Shown here piece after piece: positions 1 to 8,604 of a stretch of DNA of 64,000 nucleotides (position 1 is the stretch's first letter; each line of letters opens with the position of its first letter). The DNA is from Thauera aromatica K172 (lineage in GTDB: Bacteria; Pseudomonadota; Gammaproteobacteria; Burkholderiales; Rhodocyclaceae). Position numbers and translations under genes: made by a program. The notes below the pieces were generated by a model, which worked only from the letters and a program-made list of their open reading frames with translations, ran no database searches and was not told the origin of the DNA. Location: positions 2,418,001 through 2,482,000 of the forward strand of contig NZ_CP028339.1 in assembly GCF_003030465.1 (NCBI RefSeq). The letters are read 5' to 3'.

Positions 1-842
1 GTCGCGCTCACTTCTTCCGACGCCGCCGACAGCGAATCGGCCGCCGCCCTCACCTTGCCCACCGTCTGCGACAAACTCCCCACCATGCACTGCATCGCGT
101 ACAGCAGGCTCGACTGGTCGCCCTTGCGCAGCTTCACCGCCACCGTCAGGTCGCCGCCCGCGACCCGCTGCGCGACCTCCGCCGCGTACCCCGGCTCGCC
201 TCCCAGCTGGCGCACCAGGCTGCGCCCGATCAGCACCGCAACCACCAGCCCGAGCAGCACCGCCGCGCCGCCCAGCGCCGAAATCAGCATCACCGCCTCG
301 GCGACGCGCTCGTTGGTCACGCTGCCGCCCTTGTCCATCAGCGCATCGCCGACCGACACCACGTCATTGACCCGCTTGCGGTACTGGGTGGCGACCGCGC
401 TGTACTCGCCGAGCAGATACTCGCGCGCTTCTTCGCGGCGGCCCTCGTCGACGAGCTTCATCAGCTGATCCTGCATCGGAATGTACTGCTCGCGGCTGTC
501 GACCACCGCCTTGAACAGCTCCTTGCCGCGCGGCGTCGCCAGCTTCGGCCCGAGCTCGGCCCAGGTCTCGCCGAGCAGCTTGCGCCCGCCCAGGATCCGC
601 TCCTTGGCCTTCTGGATGCGCTCCGGGTTGTCGGCGATCACCAGATCGCGCCCGCCCATCGCGACTTCATTCACCCCCACCAGGCCGTTCTGCAGCATCT
701 GCACCTTGGGCCAGGTTTCATGAACCATCTCGTCCACATCGGCGTTGATCAGCATCAGGCGCTGGATGCTGATGCCCGCCACCAGCACCAGCAGCACCAG
801 CACCACGCCAAAGCCCAGCCCGAGCTTCACGCTCACTTTCAT
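1..842 (-). CDS. Methyl-accepting chemotaxis protein, N-terminal part (cut by window edge)
   Basis: Membrane chemoreceptor feeding the CheA encoded just upstream. The first 280 residues are visible and the signalling domain lies beyond position 1. Residues 6-26 form a first membrane helix, 27-183 a helical periplasmic sensor of the four-helix-bundle kind, about 184-210 a second helix, and about 211-265 a HAMP domain; the visible end (SLSAASEEVSA) is the usual entry into the MCP coiled coil. The ATG at 842 was chosen because the membrane helix follows at once, though the ribosome site is weak. It is the last visible gene of a minus-strand chemosensory operon, 89 bases after cheA. The ligand cannot be read from the sequence. 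Very likely an MCP. Confidence 0.9.
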   Translation of the reverse strand, partial: MKVSVKLGLGFGVVLVLLVLVAGISIQRLMLINADVDEMVHETWPKVQMLQNGLVGVNEVAMGGRDLVIADNPERIQKAKERILGGRKLLGETWAELGPKLATPRGKELFKAVVDSREQYIPMQDQLMKLVDEGRREEAREYLLGEYSAVATQYRKRVNDVVSVGDALMDKGGSVTNERVAEAVMLISALGGAAVLLGLVVAVLIGRSLVRQLGGEPGYAAEVAQRVAGGDLTVAVKLRKGDQSSLLYAMQCMVGSLSQTVGKVRAAADSLSAASEEVSA

Positions 843-931
843 GTTTCTGAACACTGCTTTCTCCGCTTGTGATTTTGCCTTGCCTGCAGGATGCACACTT
901 CCTTGCGCACCCCACCGTTTCTTCTCGCCGG

Positions 932-3103
932 CTATGCGGCGAGCGCGCGCGCGCGTTGCCCGCTGCCGGTCAACCGGCCTTCGTGCGCGATCGCGCGCTG
1001 GACCAGTTGCGGCACATCCAGGATCAGTGCCACTTCGCCGGTCCCCAGGATCGTCGACCCGGCGATTCCCGCGACCTTCTCAAACAGCCGGCCGAGCGGC
1101 TTGATCACCGTCTGGCACTCGCCCAGCAGCCGGTCCACCACGATCCCGGCCTGGCGCCCGGCGAAGCGCACCACCACCACGCTCTGGCGCGCGGGCGATT
1201 CGCCCGCGATGGCGAACATCCGGCGCAGGCGCACGAAAGGCAGCACCTGGTCGCGCAGGTTCAGGTAGGCCGCCTCGCCGACGCCGTCGGGCAGCTCGAT
1301 GCATTCGAGCACCGCGTCGAGCGGCAGGATGAAGCTGGCCTCGCCGACGCCAACCCTGAAACCGTCGATGATCGCCAGCGTCAGCGGCAGGCACAGCCGC
1401 ATCGTCGTGCCCCGCCCGGGCGTGCTGTCGATGTCGAGGCTGCCGCGCAAGGCCTCGACATTGCTCTTGACCACGTCCATGCCGACGCCGCGCCCGGACA
1501 GGTTGGTGACCTGGCTGGCGGTGGAGAAACCGGGCTCGAGGATCAGGCGATGGATTTCCGCCGTCGTCAGATGGGCCTCGGGCGCCACCAGGCCGCGTTC
1601 GACCGCTTTGGCGAAAATGCGCCCGGGGTCGAGCCCGGCGCCGTCGTCGGCCACTTCGATGACGATGCTGCCGCTTTCGTGGTAGGCATCGAGCTGCAGC
1701 GTGCCGCGCGCCGGCTTGCCCGCCGCCAGCCGGCGTTCGGGCGACTCGATGCCGTGGTCGATGGCGTTGCGCACCAGGTGCATCAGCGGATCGCCGATCT
1801 TCTCCACCATCGACTTGTCGAGCTCAGTCTCGGCGCCGCCGATACGCAGCTCGATGTCCTTGCCCAGTTCGCGCGAGACGTCGCGCACCACGCGCGGGAA
1901 GCGGTTGAACACTTCGCCGATCGGCGTCATGCGCAGGCGCAGCGCGGCGTCGCGCACATCCTCGACCAGACGCAGCAGGTTGGAGGCGGTCTCGTGCAGT
2001 TCGCGGCTGTTGGTCAGCTGCGCCTGCAACTGGGTCGCCGCACCGGCGATCACCAGCTCGCCGACCTGGTCGATCAGCGCATCGAGGCGGTCGGCCGGGA
2101 CCTTGACGCTCTTGGCCTCGCTCGAACGCCGCTCCTCGACAGCACGCTGCTTGCCGAGCGCAGCCTCGACCACCTGCGGCTGCACCACCGCCTGTTCGAC
2201 CAGCACCTGGCCCAAGCGCTGCGGCGGCACCGCAGCCTGCTGGCACGCCAGCGCCTCTTCGAGCTCGCGCGGCGTCAGCGAACCGCAGGCGACCAGGATC
2301 TCGCCCAGCCGGCGCTCATCCTCGTCGAGCGACTCGATCAGGGCGATGAAATCTTCGACGCGGCTGTTCGGCGGCACGATGGTGATCGTCGCGCTGTCCT
2401 GGACGAACTCGAACACGCTCTCGATCTCGGCCTTGCTCGCCGGGCTGCGCAGGGCCACTTCGAATCCGAGCCAGCACACTTCCAGATCGCCGGCTTCCAG
2501 ATCGGGCAGCGCGTCGGTGACGGTTTCGACATGGACGAGTTCGCCCAGCGTGCGCAGGTAGTGGATGAAGGACAGCGGGTCCATGCCGTTGCGCAGCACT
2601 TCGGGGCCGAAGCGCAGCGACAGGTGCCAGTGCTCGGCGCCGATCGGCACGCTGCTGCCGGCCTCCACCGTGCATGCCGGCTCATCGGCGAGCGGGGCCT
2701 CGGCCGGGACCCCGCCACCGGCCTCACCGGCGAAGACCCGCAGGCGCGCCAGCAGCGGCGCCCCGGCGGCTTCCTCCACGGGGTCACCGGCGGCGATCGC
2801 GGCGACCTGGTGGGCGATGTGGTCCTGCGCTTCGAGGAGCAGGGTCACCAGCTCACCGGAGAACGCCAGATCGCCGTTGCGCAGGCGATCGAGCACGTTC
2901 TCCACGCCATGGGTGAAGTGCACCACCGCATCCAGGCCGAACAGTCCGGCCGAGCCCTTGATCGTGTGGGCGCAGCGGAACAGCGCGTTCATGTCCTCGC
3001 CCTCCGCCTCGCCACGGTCGGCGCGCAGCAGGATGTCTTCCATCTGCGCGAGCAGTTCGCGGCTTTCTTCGAGGAAGGTGGCCAGCGCCAGCGAAAGATC
3101 CAT
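932..3103 (-). CDS. cheA: Chemotaxis histidine kinase CheA with an MshEN-like insert
   Basis: Cytoplasmic CheA kinase of 723 residues that would autophosphorylate and pass phosphate to the CheY encoded upstream. Domains in order: Hpt 1-105 with phospho-acceptor H46 in CAHTIKGSAG; a P2-like segment about 155-245; dimerisation helices about 333-395; ATPase about 396-575 with LVRNAIDHG, ADDGAGL and GRGVGMDVV; CheW-like domain about 576-705. Odd: between P2-like segment and dimerisation lies a tandem motif, R265-Q288 (RLGEIL...L..Q) and R296-Q319 (RLGQVL...L..Q), resembling the c-di-GMP-binding MshEN domain. The start at 3103 has TAGGAG upstream and follows the STAS gene by 11 bases; a longer in-frame start at 3343 is rejected because its extra 80 residues only shadow the STAS gene. 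Confidence 0.95.
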   Translation of the reverse strand: MDLSLALATFLEESRELLAQMEDILLRADRGEAEGEDMNALFRCAHTIKGSAGLFGLDAVVHFTHGVENVLDRLRNGDLAFSGELVTLLLEAQDHIAHQVAAIAAGDPVEEAAGAPLLARLRVFAGEAGGGVPAEAPLADEPACTVEAGSSVPIGAEHWHLSLRFGPEVLRNGMDPLSFIHYLRTLGELVHVETVTDALPDLEAGDLEVCWLGFEVALRSPASKAEIESVFEFVQDSATITIVPPNSRVEDFIALIESLDEDERRLGEILVACGSLTPRELEEALACQQAAVPPQRLGQVLVEQAVVQPQVVEAALGKQRAVEERRSSEAKSVKVPADRLDALIDQVGELVIAGAATQLQAQLTNSRELHETASNLLRLVEDVRDAALRLRMTPIGEVFNRFPRVVRDVSRELGKDIELRIGGAETELDKSMVEKIGDPLMHLVRNAIDHGIESPERRLAAGKPARGTLQLDAYHESGSIVIEVADDGAGLDPGRIFAKAVERGLVAPEAHLTTAEIHRLILEPGFSTASQVTNLSGRGVGMDVVKSNVEALRGSLDIDSTPGRGTTMRLCLPLTLAIIDGFRVGVGEASFILPLDAVLECIELPDGVGEAAYLNLRDQVLPFVRLRRMFAIAGESPARQSVVVVRFAGRQAGIVVDRLLGECQTVIKPLGRLFEKVAGIAGSTILGTGEVALILDVPQLVQRAIAHEGRLTGSGQRARALAA

Positions 3104-3114
3104 GTCGTACGCTC

Positions 3115-3456
3115 CTAATGCGCCGGGCGCGCATCGGCGACCAGCAGCGGGTCGCCGAGCACGCCGCCCAGGTTCGCCAGGTCGAGCAGGCGCAGCACCG
3201 CATCGGCATGATTGACGAAGCGCACGGTCTTGCCCGCGCAGCGCTTGGCCATCAGCATCAACTGCAGGCCGGCGGTGTCGATTTCCTCGATGCGGCCGAG
3301 GTCGATCTCGAGCTCGTCGTGCTCGTGCAGTGCCGCCAGCCACTCGGTGCGCAGCTCGGCCACGGTATAGATGCTCAGCTCGCCGCCGGGCTCGAGGCGG
3401 AACGCGGCAGCGGAAGGCGGCGGGGTCGGCCCGGCCGGCCGGGTTTGCGTGGTCAT
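3115..3456 (-). CDS. STAS-domain protein (anti-sigma-antagonist fold)
   Basis: Small cytoplasmic protein of 113 residues with one STAS domain (about 20-110): a first beta strand GGELSIYTVAEL, then LEIDLGRIEEIDTAGLQLMLMAK, the region where SpoIIAA-type proteins carry the phosphorylated Ser/Thr (here DTAGLQ, so T is the likely site). It lies between cheY and cheA in a chemosensory operon, 11 bases from each neighbour. STAS proteins in such operons usually act as switch or scaffold partners of the Che complex; that role here is inference. The first 19 residues are Pro/Thr rich and probably disordered. Confidence 0.85.
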   Translation of the reverse strand: MTTQTRPAGPTPPPSAAAFRLEPGGELSIYTVAELRTEWLAALHEHDELEIDLGRIEEIDTAGLQLMLMAKRCAGKTVRFVNHADAVLRLLDLANLGGVLGDPLLVADARPAH

Positions 3457-3466
3457 CGTGCCGCGC

Positions 3467-3832
3467 TCACATGATCAGCTTGGAGACCGCGGCCAGCATC
3501 TGCTGCGGCTGGAAAGGCTTCACCACCCAGGCGCGCGCGCCGGCTTCCTGCCCCAGCCGTTTCTTCTCCTCGGCGGCTTCGGTGGTGAGCATGATCACCG
3601 GCGTGAACTTGTAGGCCGGGTTCTTCTTCACTTCGCGCACGAAGCTGATCCCGTCCATGTTGGGCATGTTCACGTCGGAAATGATCAGATGTACCTTCTG
3701 CCCGTTGAGCTTGGCCAGCGCATCGCGCCCGTCGCAGGCATCGATGACCTCGTAGCCCGCCCCCTTCAGCGCCATGCTCACCACCAGGCGCAGCGACGCC
3801 GAATCGTCGACGATCAGTACGGTCTTGGACAT
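3467..3832 (-). CDS. cheY: CheY-like single-domain response regulator
   Basis: Receiver-only protein of 121 residues, the expected phosphate acceptor of the CheA downstream. Acidic pair DD at 9-10 (VLIVDDSAS), phospho-acceptor D in LIISDVNMPNMDG, the conserved T in VIMLTTEA and K in VVKPFQP are all present. The ATG at 3832 has GGGAG eight bases upstream; a GTG 15 bases further up would overlap the preceding MCP stop and is less likely. It has no output domain, so it acts by protein contact, either at a flagellar or pilus motor or at another target. Annotated as CheY-like because several paralogues are usual in this group. Confidence 0.93.
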   Translation of the reverse strand: MSKTVLIVDDSASLRLVVSMALKGAGYEVIDACDGRDALAKLNGQKVHLIISDVNMPNMDGISFVREVKKNPAYKFTPVIMLTTEAAEEKKRLGQEAGARAWVVKPFQPQQMLAAVSKLIM

Positions 3833-3846
3833 GAATGCTTCTCCCA

Positions 3847-5046
3847 CTAAAAGAATGTGATTTCCCCGCCCACGGCGGCGTTGGCCGGCTCGGCCCTGCG
3901 CCCATGCTGCTCGAGCGTGGTGTAGGTGCGCTCCAGTTCCGCGATCCAGGCCGCGGCATCGATCGGTGCCGGCAGCTCGCCGCGCCGGCAGCGCGATTCG
4001 TCTTCGGCCACGCGCCCGGCCAGGCGCCCCATGTCGGCATCGACCGCGGACAGGATCTGGCTGACCCGGTCCTGGAATTGCAGATGGACGATCACGCCCT
4101 CGACGCGCTGCTGCACTTCGGCACCGTTACGCTCCAACGCCTGCGCGGTCTGCTCCATCGCCGAGCCGACGCGGTCGAAGCGCTCGAGCACGCGCCCGAT
4201 CGCCGCCTGCGATTCATCGACCAGGGCCACGTCGCGCTCGGCCATGCGCGCCGCCGCCGCCCGCGCCTCGGCCATCGCGGCGTGCGCCAGTTCGACCTTC
4301 TCGCGGATCCGTTGGCCGGTCGCCGCCGATTCGTTCGACAGCGTGCGCACTTCGCTCGCCACCACGGCAAAGCCGCGCCCGACCTCGCCCGCGCGCGCCG
4401 CCTCGATCGCGGCGTTGAGCGCCAGCAGGTTGGTATGCCTGGCGATCTGGCCGACTTCGCCCGCCATCCGCATCAGGTCTTCCGTCACCGTGCCCAGCCG
4501 CTCCACCGCCTGCGACAGGGTCTGCTTTTCGGCGAGCGCGGCATCGAGCCCGGCGAGCACGCCGTCGAGTTCGACACGGGCATGGGCGAGGACGCCGACC
4601 ACGCTGTCCTCGCCGCTGCGGGCGGCCGCGGCATGGGAGCGGGCGAGCGTCTCGCCGAGATGGTCGAGAATCTCGCCGAACGCCTGGGCGAGCTCACCGA
4701 CCGCCGTTTCCATCTGGCTGCGCGAGAGGTCGACGTGGCGGCTCCAGCGTTCGAGCGAAGCCTGCGCGACCCGCTGCAGGCTCTCGGCATAAGGCATGCC
4801 GCGCCCGAGTTCGGGCTCGACCCCCATCGACGGCGGGCGGTACGCGGCACGCCGCTGCCAGACCCCCGCACCGAGCGTGAGCAGCACCAGCAGGCCCGCG
4901 AACAGGGCGCTGAGCACTCCTTGGCCGAACACGGCCACACCGCCGGCACCAAGCAAACCCGGCCCCAGAACCGCCGCCCCCTTGGCGACCGCCGCCACGC
5001 CCCCGCTCCGAATGTGTGACCGCACCTGCAACTCCCTTTCGATCAT
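3847..5046 (-). CDS. Methyl-accepting chemotaxis protein with short N-terminus, no sensor domain
   Basis: Protein of 399 residues. One hydrophobic stretch lies near 45-66 ([17 protein letters not shown]). There is no periplasmic domain or recognisable HAMP, then a coiled-coil signalling region whose hairpin tip is at about 205-255 ([29 protein letters not shown]). The C-terminal part contains [15 protein letters not shown], a segment seen in short MCP-like proteins encoded beside cheY. It probably senses an intracellular or membrane-associated signal. The ATG at 5046 overlaps the stop of the upstream mini-MCP by four bases (ATGA), so translation is likely coupled. CheY follows directly. Confidence 0.9.
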   Translation of the reverse strand: MIERELQVRSHIRSGGVAAVAKGAAVLGPGLLGAGGVAVFGQGVLSALFAGLLVLLTLGAGVWQRRAAYRPPSMGVEPELGRGMPYAESLQRVAQASLERWSRHVDLSRSQMETAVGELAQAFGEILDHLGETLARSHAAAARSGEDSVVGVLAHARVELDGVLAGLDAALAEKQTLSQAVERLGTVTEDLMRMAGEVGQIARHTNLLALNAAIEAARAGEVGRGFAVVASEVRTLSNESAATGQRIREKVELAHAAMAEARAAAARMAERDVALVDESQAAIGRVLERFDRVGSAMEQTAQALERNGAEVQQRVEGVIVHLQFQDRVSQILSAVDADMGRLAGRVAEDESRCRRGELPAPIDAAAWIAELERTYTTLEQHGRRAEPANAAVGGEITFF

Positions 5047-5270
5047 GCCGCGATACGGGCCGCGCGGTGCCCGTACTCGTCTTCCAGCCGGAACTGCTCC
5101 ACCAGCTGCTGCAGTTGCACCGCCTGGGCGCTCATTTCCTCGGCGGTCGCCGACAGTTCCTCCGAGGCCGACGCGTTCTGCTGCGTGGTCTGGCTGTTGA
5201 GCACCAGCAGGGCCAGCACCAGCCCGAACCCGAGCCCCAGCTTGGTGCCCACCTTGATGTTCCCGAACAT
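5043..5270 (-). CDS. Mini-MCP: internally deleted chemoreceptor, 75 residues
   Basis: The first 26 residues ([20 protein letters not shown]...) are a typical MCP start with one membrane helix. From about residue 27 the chain continues directly as the last part of an MCP ([20 protein letters not shown], then [11 protein letters not shown]). Sensor, second helix, HAMP and signalling hairpin are all missing, yet the frame is intact. The start has GGAGA upstream and the stop overlaps the next MCP start by four bases. The simplest explanation is an in-frame deletion or recombination between repeats of an ancestral receptor; it may be a remnant kept as a translational lead-in or a real small membrane protein. 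The composition is certain, the function unknown. Confidence 0.75.
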   Translation of the reverse strand: MFGNIKVGTKLGLGFGLVLALLVLNSQTTQQNASASEELSATAEEMSAQAVQLQQLVEQFRLEDEYGHRAARIAA

Positions 5271-5587
5271 GTCGTCTCCACGTTTACGCCCGCCGCCCGC
5301 GCCCCACCACGGCCGGGTGTGAAAAACCGCAGGGCGCACGCAGCGGTCGTGGACCGGCCGCCATCCACTGCGATAGCATCCCCGCCCTCGCGCATCGTCG
5401 CCTCCGGGAAAAGCCGCGCGCACTGCCGCCAGCCATGGATGCTGCGGGCAAGCACCGGACAGGGCAATCCGGAAAATTCCCCGCCCGCCTCTAAGGATTT
5501 GGCGTGGGTAGGCCGATAGTGTTCGGGCATCGCCCCGAACGCTCTCCCCCGACAACAACGAACGAAGATGAGGAAGAAGGAACCCCC
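5271..5587. other. Divergent intergenic region, 317 bases
   Basis: Separates the minus-strand chemosensory operon from the plus-strand kinase operon. I see a FliA-like element facing the kinase operon (5491-5519) and the ribosome sites of both first genes (GGAGA for the mini-MCP; AGGAAGAAGGA for the kinase). No RNA gene or convincing small ORF was found. Confidence 0.5.
5491..5519 (+). promoter_or_regulatory. Possible sigma-28 (FliA) promoter of the kinase operon
   Basis: GCCGATAG at 5512-5519 matches the FliA -10 consensus GCCGATAA in seven of eight positions. A TAAG lies 16 bases upstream (5492-5495), where the consensus has TAAA at 15. It is about 70 bases before the GTG start at 5588. 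The chemosensory context makes flagellar-class control plausible, but the -35 part is weak. Confidence 0.35.
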
Positions 5588-7099
5588 GTGCTGATTCGCA
5601 CACAGCAATGGCTGATCGCCGCCGCCTCCACCCTGGCCGTGGTGGCGATCTCGTGGGCATGGACGGAGTCCTCCGCCGGGTTCCGCCTCGAACTCGAACG
5701 CAGCCAGCTCGCCAAGCAGATCTGGGAAGTGGGCACCGCACGGCTTCGCCTGCACACATCCACCTTCCTCGACACCGCATCGATCGAGGCGCAGATCGGC
5801 TGGCGCGAGAGCCACGCCGAACTCACCCGCCTGCTCGAGACCCGGCTGTTCAAGGGTGCGCCGGGCGCGGCCATCCTCGCCGGGCTGCACCAGCATCACG
5901 CCGTCCTGCCCGACGTCTTCGACACCCTGGTCGAATACCGCACGGCCAAATCGGTGAACTGGATCCTCGACCCGGACGCCCAGGCCCATCAGCGCGAACT
6001 GACGCGGCGGATCGTGACCCTGACCCAGCATATCGCCGAAGGCAGCTCGACACTGATGGACCTGAGCCAGGAACGGCTCGAGGCCCTCCAGCGCCGGCAG
6101 GAAAGGCTGATGCTGGGCCTGATCTTCGCCCTCGCCCTCGCCATCGGGCTGAACTTCGCCATCGTCCGCCACCAGATCCTGAAACCGGCGCGCCGCCTCG
6201 AACAGGGCGCGCGCGCGATCGAAGCCGGTCACTACGATCACCGCATCGGCCTGCACCGCGCCAACGAACTCGGCACCCTCGCCCGCGAGTTCGACCACAT
6301 GGCCGAATCGCTGTCCACCACCATGGCCGCGCTGCGCCAGCAAGGCGCCCAGCTCGCGCTCGCCAACCGCGAGCTGGAAAGCTTCAGCTATTCGGTGTCG
6401 CACGACCTCCGTGCCCCTTTGCGCGGCATCGAAGGCTGGACCGAGGCCCTGCTCGAGGACTGCGGCGAACGCCTCGATGCCACCGGCCATGAATACCTCG
6501 ATCGCGTGCGCGGCGAATGCGCACGGATGAACCTGCTGATCGCCGACCTGCTGCAACTGGCCCGGGTCACCCGCGACGAACTGCACCAGGAATGGATCGA
6601 TCTTCCGGCACTCGCCGGGCAGGTCGCCACCCGCGCTCTCGAAGCCTGTCGCGGTCGCGACATCCACTTCGATATCGAGCCCGACATCGGTGCCTGGGGC
6701 GACCGCCGCCTGCTCGAAATCGCGTTGACCAATCTGGTCGACAACGCCTGCAAGTTTTCCGCCCGCGAACCGCAGGCCCGGGTCGTGCTCGGGCGCTGCA
6801 TGGCCGAAAACCCGGCGACGCGGCTGCGCGAAGAAGCTTTTTTCGTCCGCGACAATGGCGCCGGCTTCGACATGGCCCATGCCCGCCGACTGTTCGGCGC
6901 CTTCCAGCGCATGCACTCCGAGAAGGAATTCCCCGGCACCGGGATCGGCCTGGCGATCGTCCATCGCATCGTCCTGCGCCACGGCGGCCACATCTGGGCC
7001 GAAGCCGAACGCGGCCGGGGTGCCTGTTTCTACTTCACCCTGCCGCCGGCACCGGGGCCGGCGCCCGCCGTCGTCCGCTGCGCCGGAGCGCACGGCTGA
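5588..7099 (+). CDS. Membrane sensor histidine kinase with HAMP domain
   Basis: Protein of 503 residues. It has a membrane helix at about 8-25, an all-helical periplasmic region at about 26-173, a second helix at about 174-193, HAMP at 194-247, and a phosphoacceptor helix with H272 in SYSVSHDLRAPLRG (a form common in bacteriophytochrome-type kinases). The ATPase domain shows NLVDNACKF, RDNGAGFDM and GTGIGLAIVHRIV. The GTG start at 5588 is chosen because AGGAAGAAGGA lies seven bases upstream; an in-frame start at 5504 lacks this. Its stop overlaps the next gene's ATG by one base. Input signal unknown; it probably works with the receiver proteins encoded downstream. Confidence 0.9.
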   Translation: MLIRTQQWLIAAASTLAVVAISWAWTESSAGFRLELERSQLAKQIWEVGTARLRLHTSTFLDTASIEAQIGWRESHAELTRLLETRLFKGAPGAAILAGLHQHHAVLPDVFDTLVEYRTAKSVNWILDPDAQAHQRELTRRIVTLTQHIAEGSSTLMDLSQERLEALQRRQERLMLGLIFALALAIGLNFAIVRHQILKPARRLEQGARAIEAGHYDHRIGLHRANELGTLAREFDHMAESLSTTMAALRQQGAQLALANRELESFSYSVSHDLRAPLRGIEGWTEALLEDCGERLDATGHEYLDRVRGECARMNLLIADLLQLARVTRDELHQEWIDLPALAGQVATRALEACRGRDIHFDIEPDIGAWGDRRLLEIALTNLVDNACKFSAREPQARVVLGRCMAENPATRLREEAFFVRDNGAGFDMAHARRLFGAFQRMHSEKEFPGTGIGLAIVHRIVLRHGGHIWAEAERGRGACFYFTLPPAPGPAPAVVRCAGAHG

Positions 7100-8598
7100 T
7101 GGGCGAGACGCCGATTCCGGCAGCCGTCCCGCTTGCCGCCCTGCTCGTCGAGGACTCCGAAAGCGACGCCCTGCTCGTCGTGCGCCAGCTGCGGCGCGCG
7201 GGCTTCGACGTTCGCCACGCCCGGGTCGAGAGCGCCGAGAGCCTGCTTGCGGCACTGCACCAGCGCCGCTGGGACATCGTGCTCTCCGACTGCAGCCTGC
7301 CCGGCTTCGACGCCCGCGCAGCACTCGAAGTGCTCCACGGCAGCGGCCAGGACATTCCGTTCATCGTCATCTCCGGCACGATCGGCGACGAGACCGCGAT
7401 CGAGCTGATGCGCACCGGCGCCCACGACTACCTGATGAAGGGCAACCTCAGCCGCCTGGGTCCGGCCGTACAGCGCGAGATCGGCGAAGCGCGGATGCGC
7501 GCCGAGCGCCGGCACACCCTCGCCGCGCTGAGCGACAGCGAGGCCAGCCTGCGTGAAGCGCAGCGCATCGCCGGGCTGGGGCAGTGGCGGATCGACCCGC
7601 CCGGCGAACACCTGTGGTGTTCGGACACCCTGTATGCGCTGTTCGGCCTCGAGCGGGTCGACGAACAACATGCCCGGCATACCCTGCTGACCCGCATCCA
7701 CCCCGACGATCTCGCCGCCATGCGCCAGGCGCACCGCGAGCTGCAGGCCGGCGCCGAGCGTTTCGACATCGAATACCGCATTCTCCGCACCGACGGCAGC
7801 CTGCGCCACGTGCGCGAGTGCGCCGCCCGCGCGACGGCGGAAGACGGCAACGGCGCCCGCCTGATCGGCACCCTCTACGACATCACCGCGCAAAAGGCGG
7901 CCGGCGAAGCGCTGCAGGCGGCGAACGCCCGCCTGCGCCGGCTTTCGGGCCGCATCCTCGACGCCCAGGAAGCGGAGCGGCGCGAAGTCGCGCGCGAACT
8001 GCACGACCAGATCGGCCAGGCCCTGACCGCGGTCAAGCTCGAGCTGCAGGGCATGGCGCCCTCGGTCGGGGACGGCCCGGCCGCGCACCGGCTCGCTTCG
8101 GCGATCCACATCACCGAGGAAGCGCTCGCCCAGGTCCGCGGCCTGTCGCTGAACCTGCGCCCGCCCCAGCTCGACTACATGGGGCTCGAAGCTTCACTGC
8201 GCTGGCATGCCGAACGCCAGTGCGAACGCGCCGGCCTGACGCTGACGTTCCATTCTTCGCTGGGCCCGACGCGGCTCGACACGCGCATCGAGATCGTCTG
8301 CTTCCGCCTGGTGCAGGAGGCCGTCACCAACATCGTCCGCCACGCGGCCGCCAGCCGGGTGGACATCGAAGTCGAGCTCAGCGGCCCACGCCTGGAGGTG
8401 TGCGTGGGCGACGACGGCCACGGTTTCGACGTCGCCCAGGCGCGCCGGCGCATGCTCGAAGGCAGGAGCGCAGGCCTGCTGGGAATGGAAGAACGTGCCG
8501 CCCTGATCGGCGGCGAAGTCGCTATCGAATCCGCCACCGGCCACGGCACCCGGGTCCGGGTCGTGCTGCCGGCGGCCGGCGAAGGAACACGGGGATAG
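7099..8598 (+). CDS. Receiver-PAS-histidine kinase (HisKA_3, NarX/DegS-like output)
   Basis: Soluble hybrid kinase of 499 residues with no membrane helix. N-terminal receiver 13-130 with D64 in LSDCSLPG and K114; a PAS domain about 158-265 (WCSDTLYALFGL, RTDGSLRHV); HisKA_3 dimerisation region with H302 in RELHDQIGQ; ATPase about 395-495 (QEAVTNIVRHA, GDDGHGFDV, GLLGMEERA). The receiver at the front suggests that the upstream membrane kinase phosphorylates it, and the HisKA_3 type suggests that it controls the LuxR-type regulator encoded six bases downstream. This gives a three-step relay read from gene order; the partner assignment is inference. Confidence 0.9.
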   Translation: MGETPIPAAVPLAALLVEDSESDALLVVRQLRRAGFDVRHARVESAESLLAALHQRRWDIVLSDCSLPGFDARAALEVLHGSGQDIPFIVISGTIGDETAIELMRTGAHDYLMKGNLSRLGPAVQREIGEARMRAERRHTLAALSDSEASLREAQRIAGLGQWRIDPPGEHLWCSDTLYALFGLERVDEQHARHTLLTRIHPDDLAAMRQAHRELQAGAERFDIEYRILRTDGSLRHVRECAARATAEDGNGARLIGTLYDITAQKAAGEALQAANARLRRLSGRILDAQEAERREVARELHDQIGQALTAVKLELQGMAPSVGDGPAAHRLASAIHITEEALAQVRGLSLNLRPPQLDYMGLEASLRWHAERQCERAGLTLTFHSSLGPTRLDTRIEIVCFRLVQEAVTNIVRHAAASRVDIEVELSGPRLEVCVGDDGHGFDVAQARRRMLEGRSAGLLGMEERAALIGGEVAIESATGHGTRVRVVLPAAGEGTRG

Positions 8599-8604
8599 AG
8601 CGCC

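Noticed and set aside
869..3118. Open frame of about 750 codons antisense to cheA
   Set aside because: Shadow of cheA; composition typical of antisense translation.
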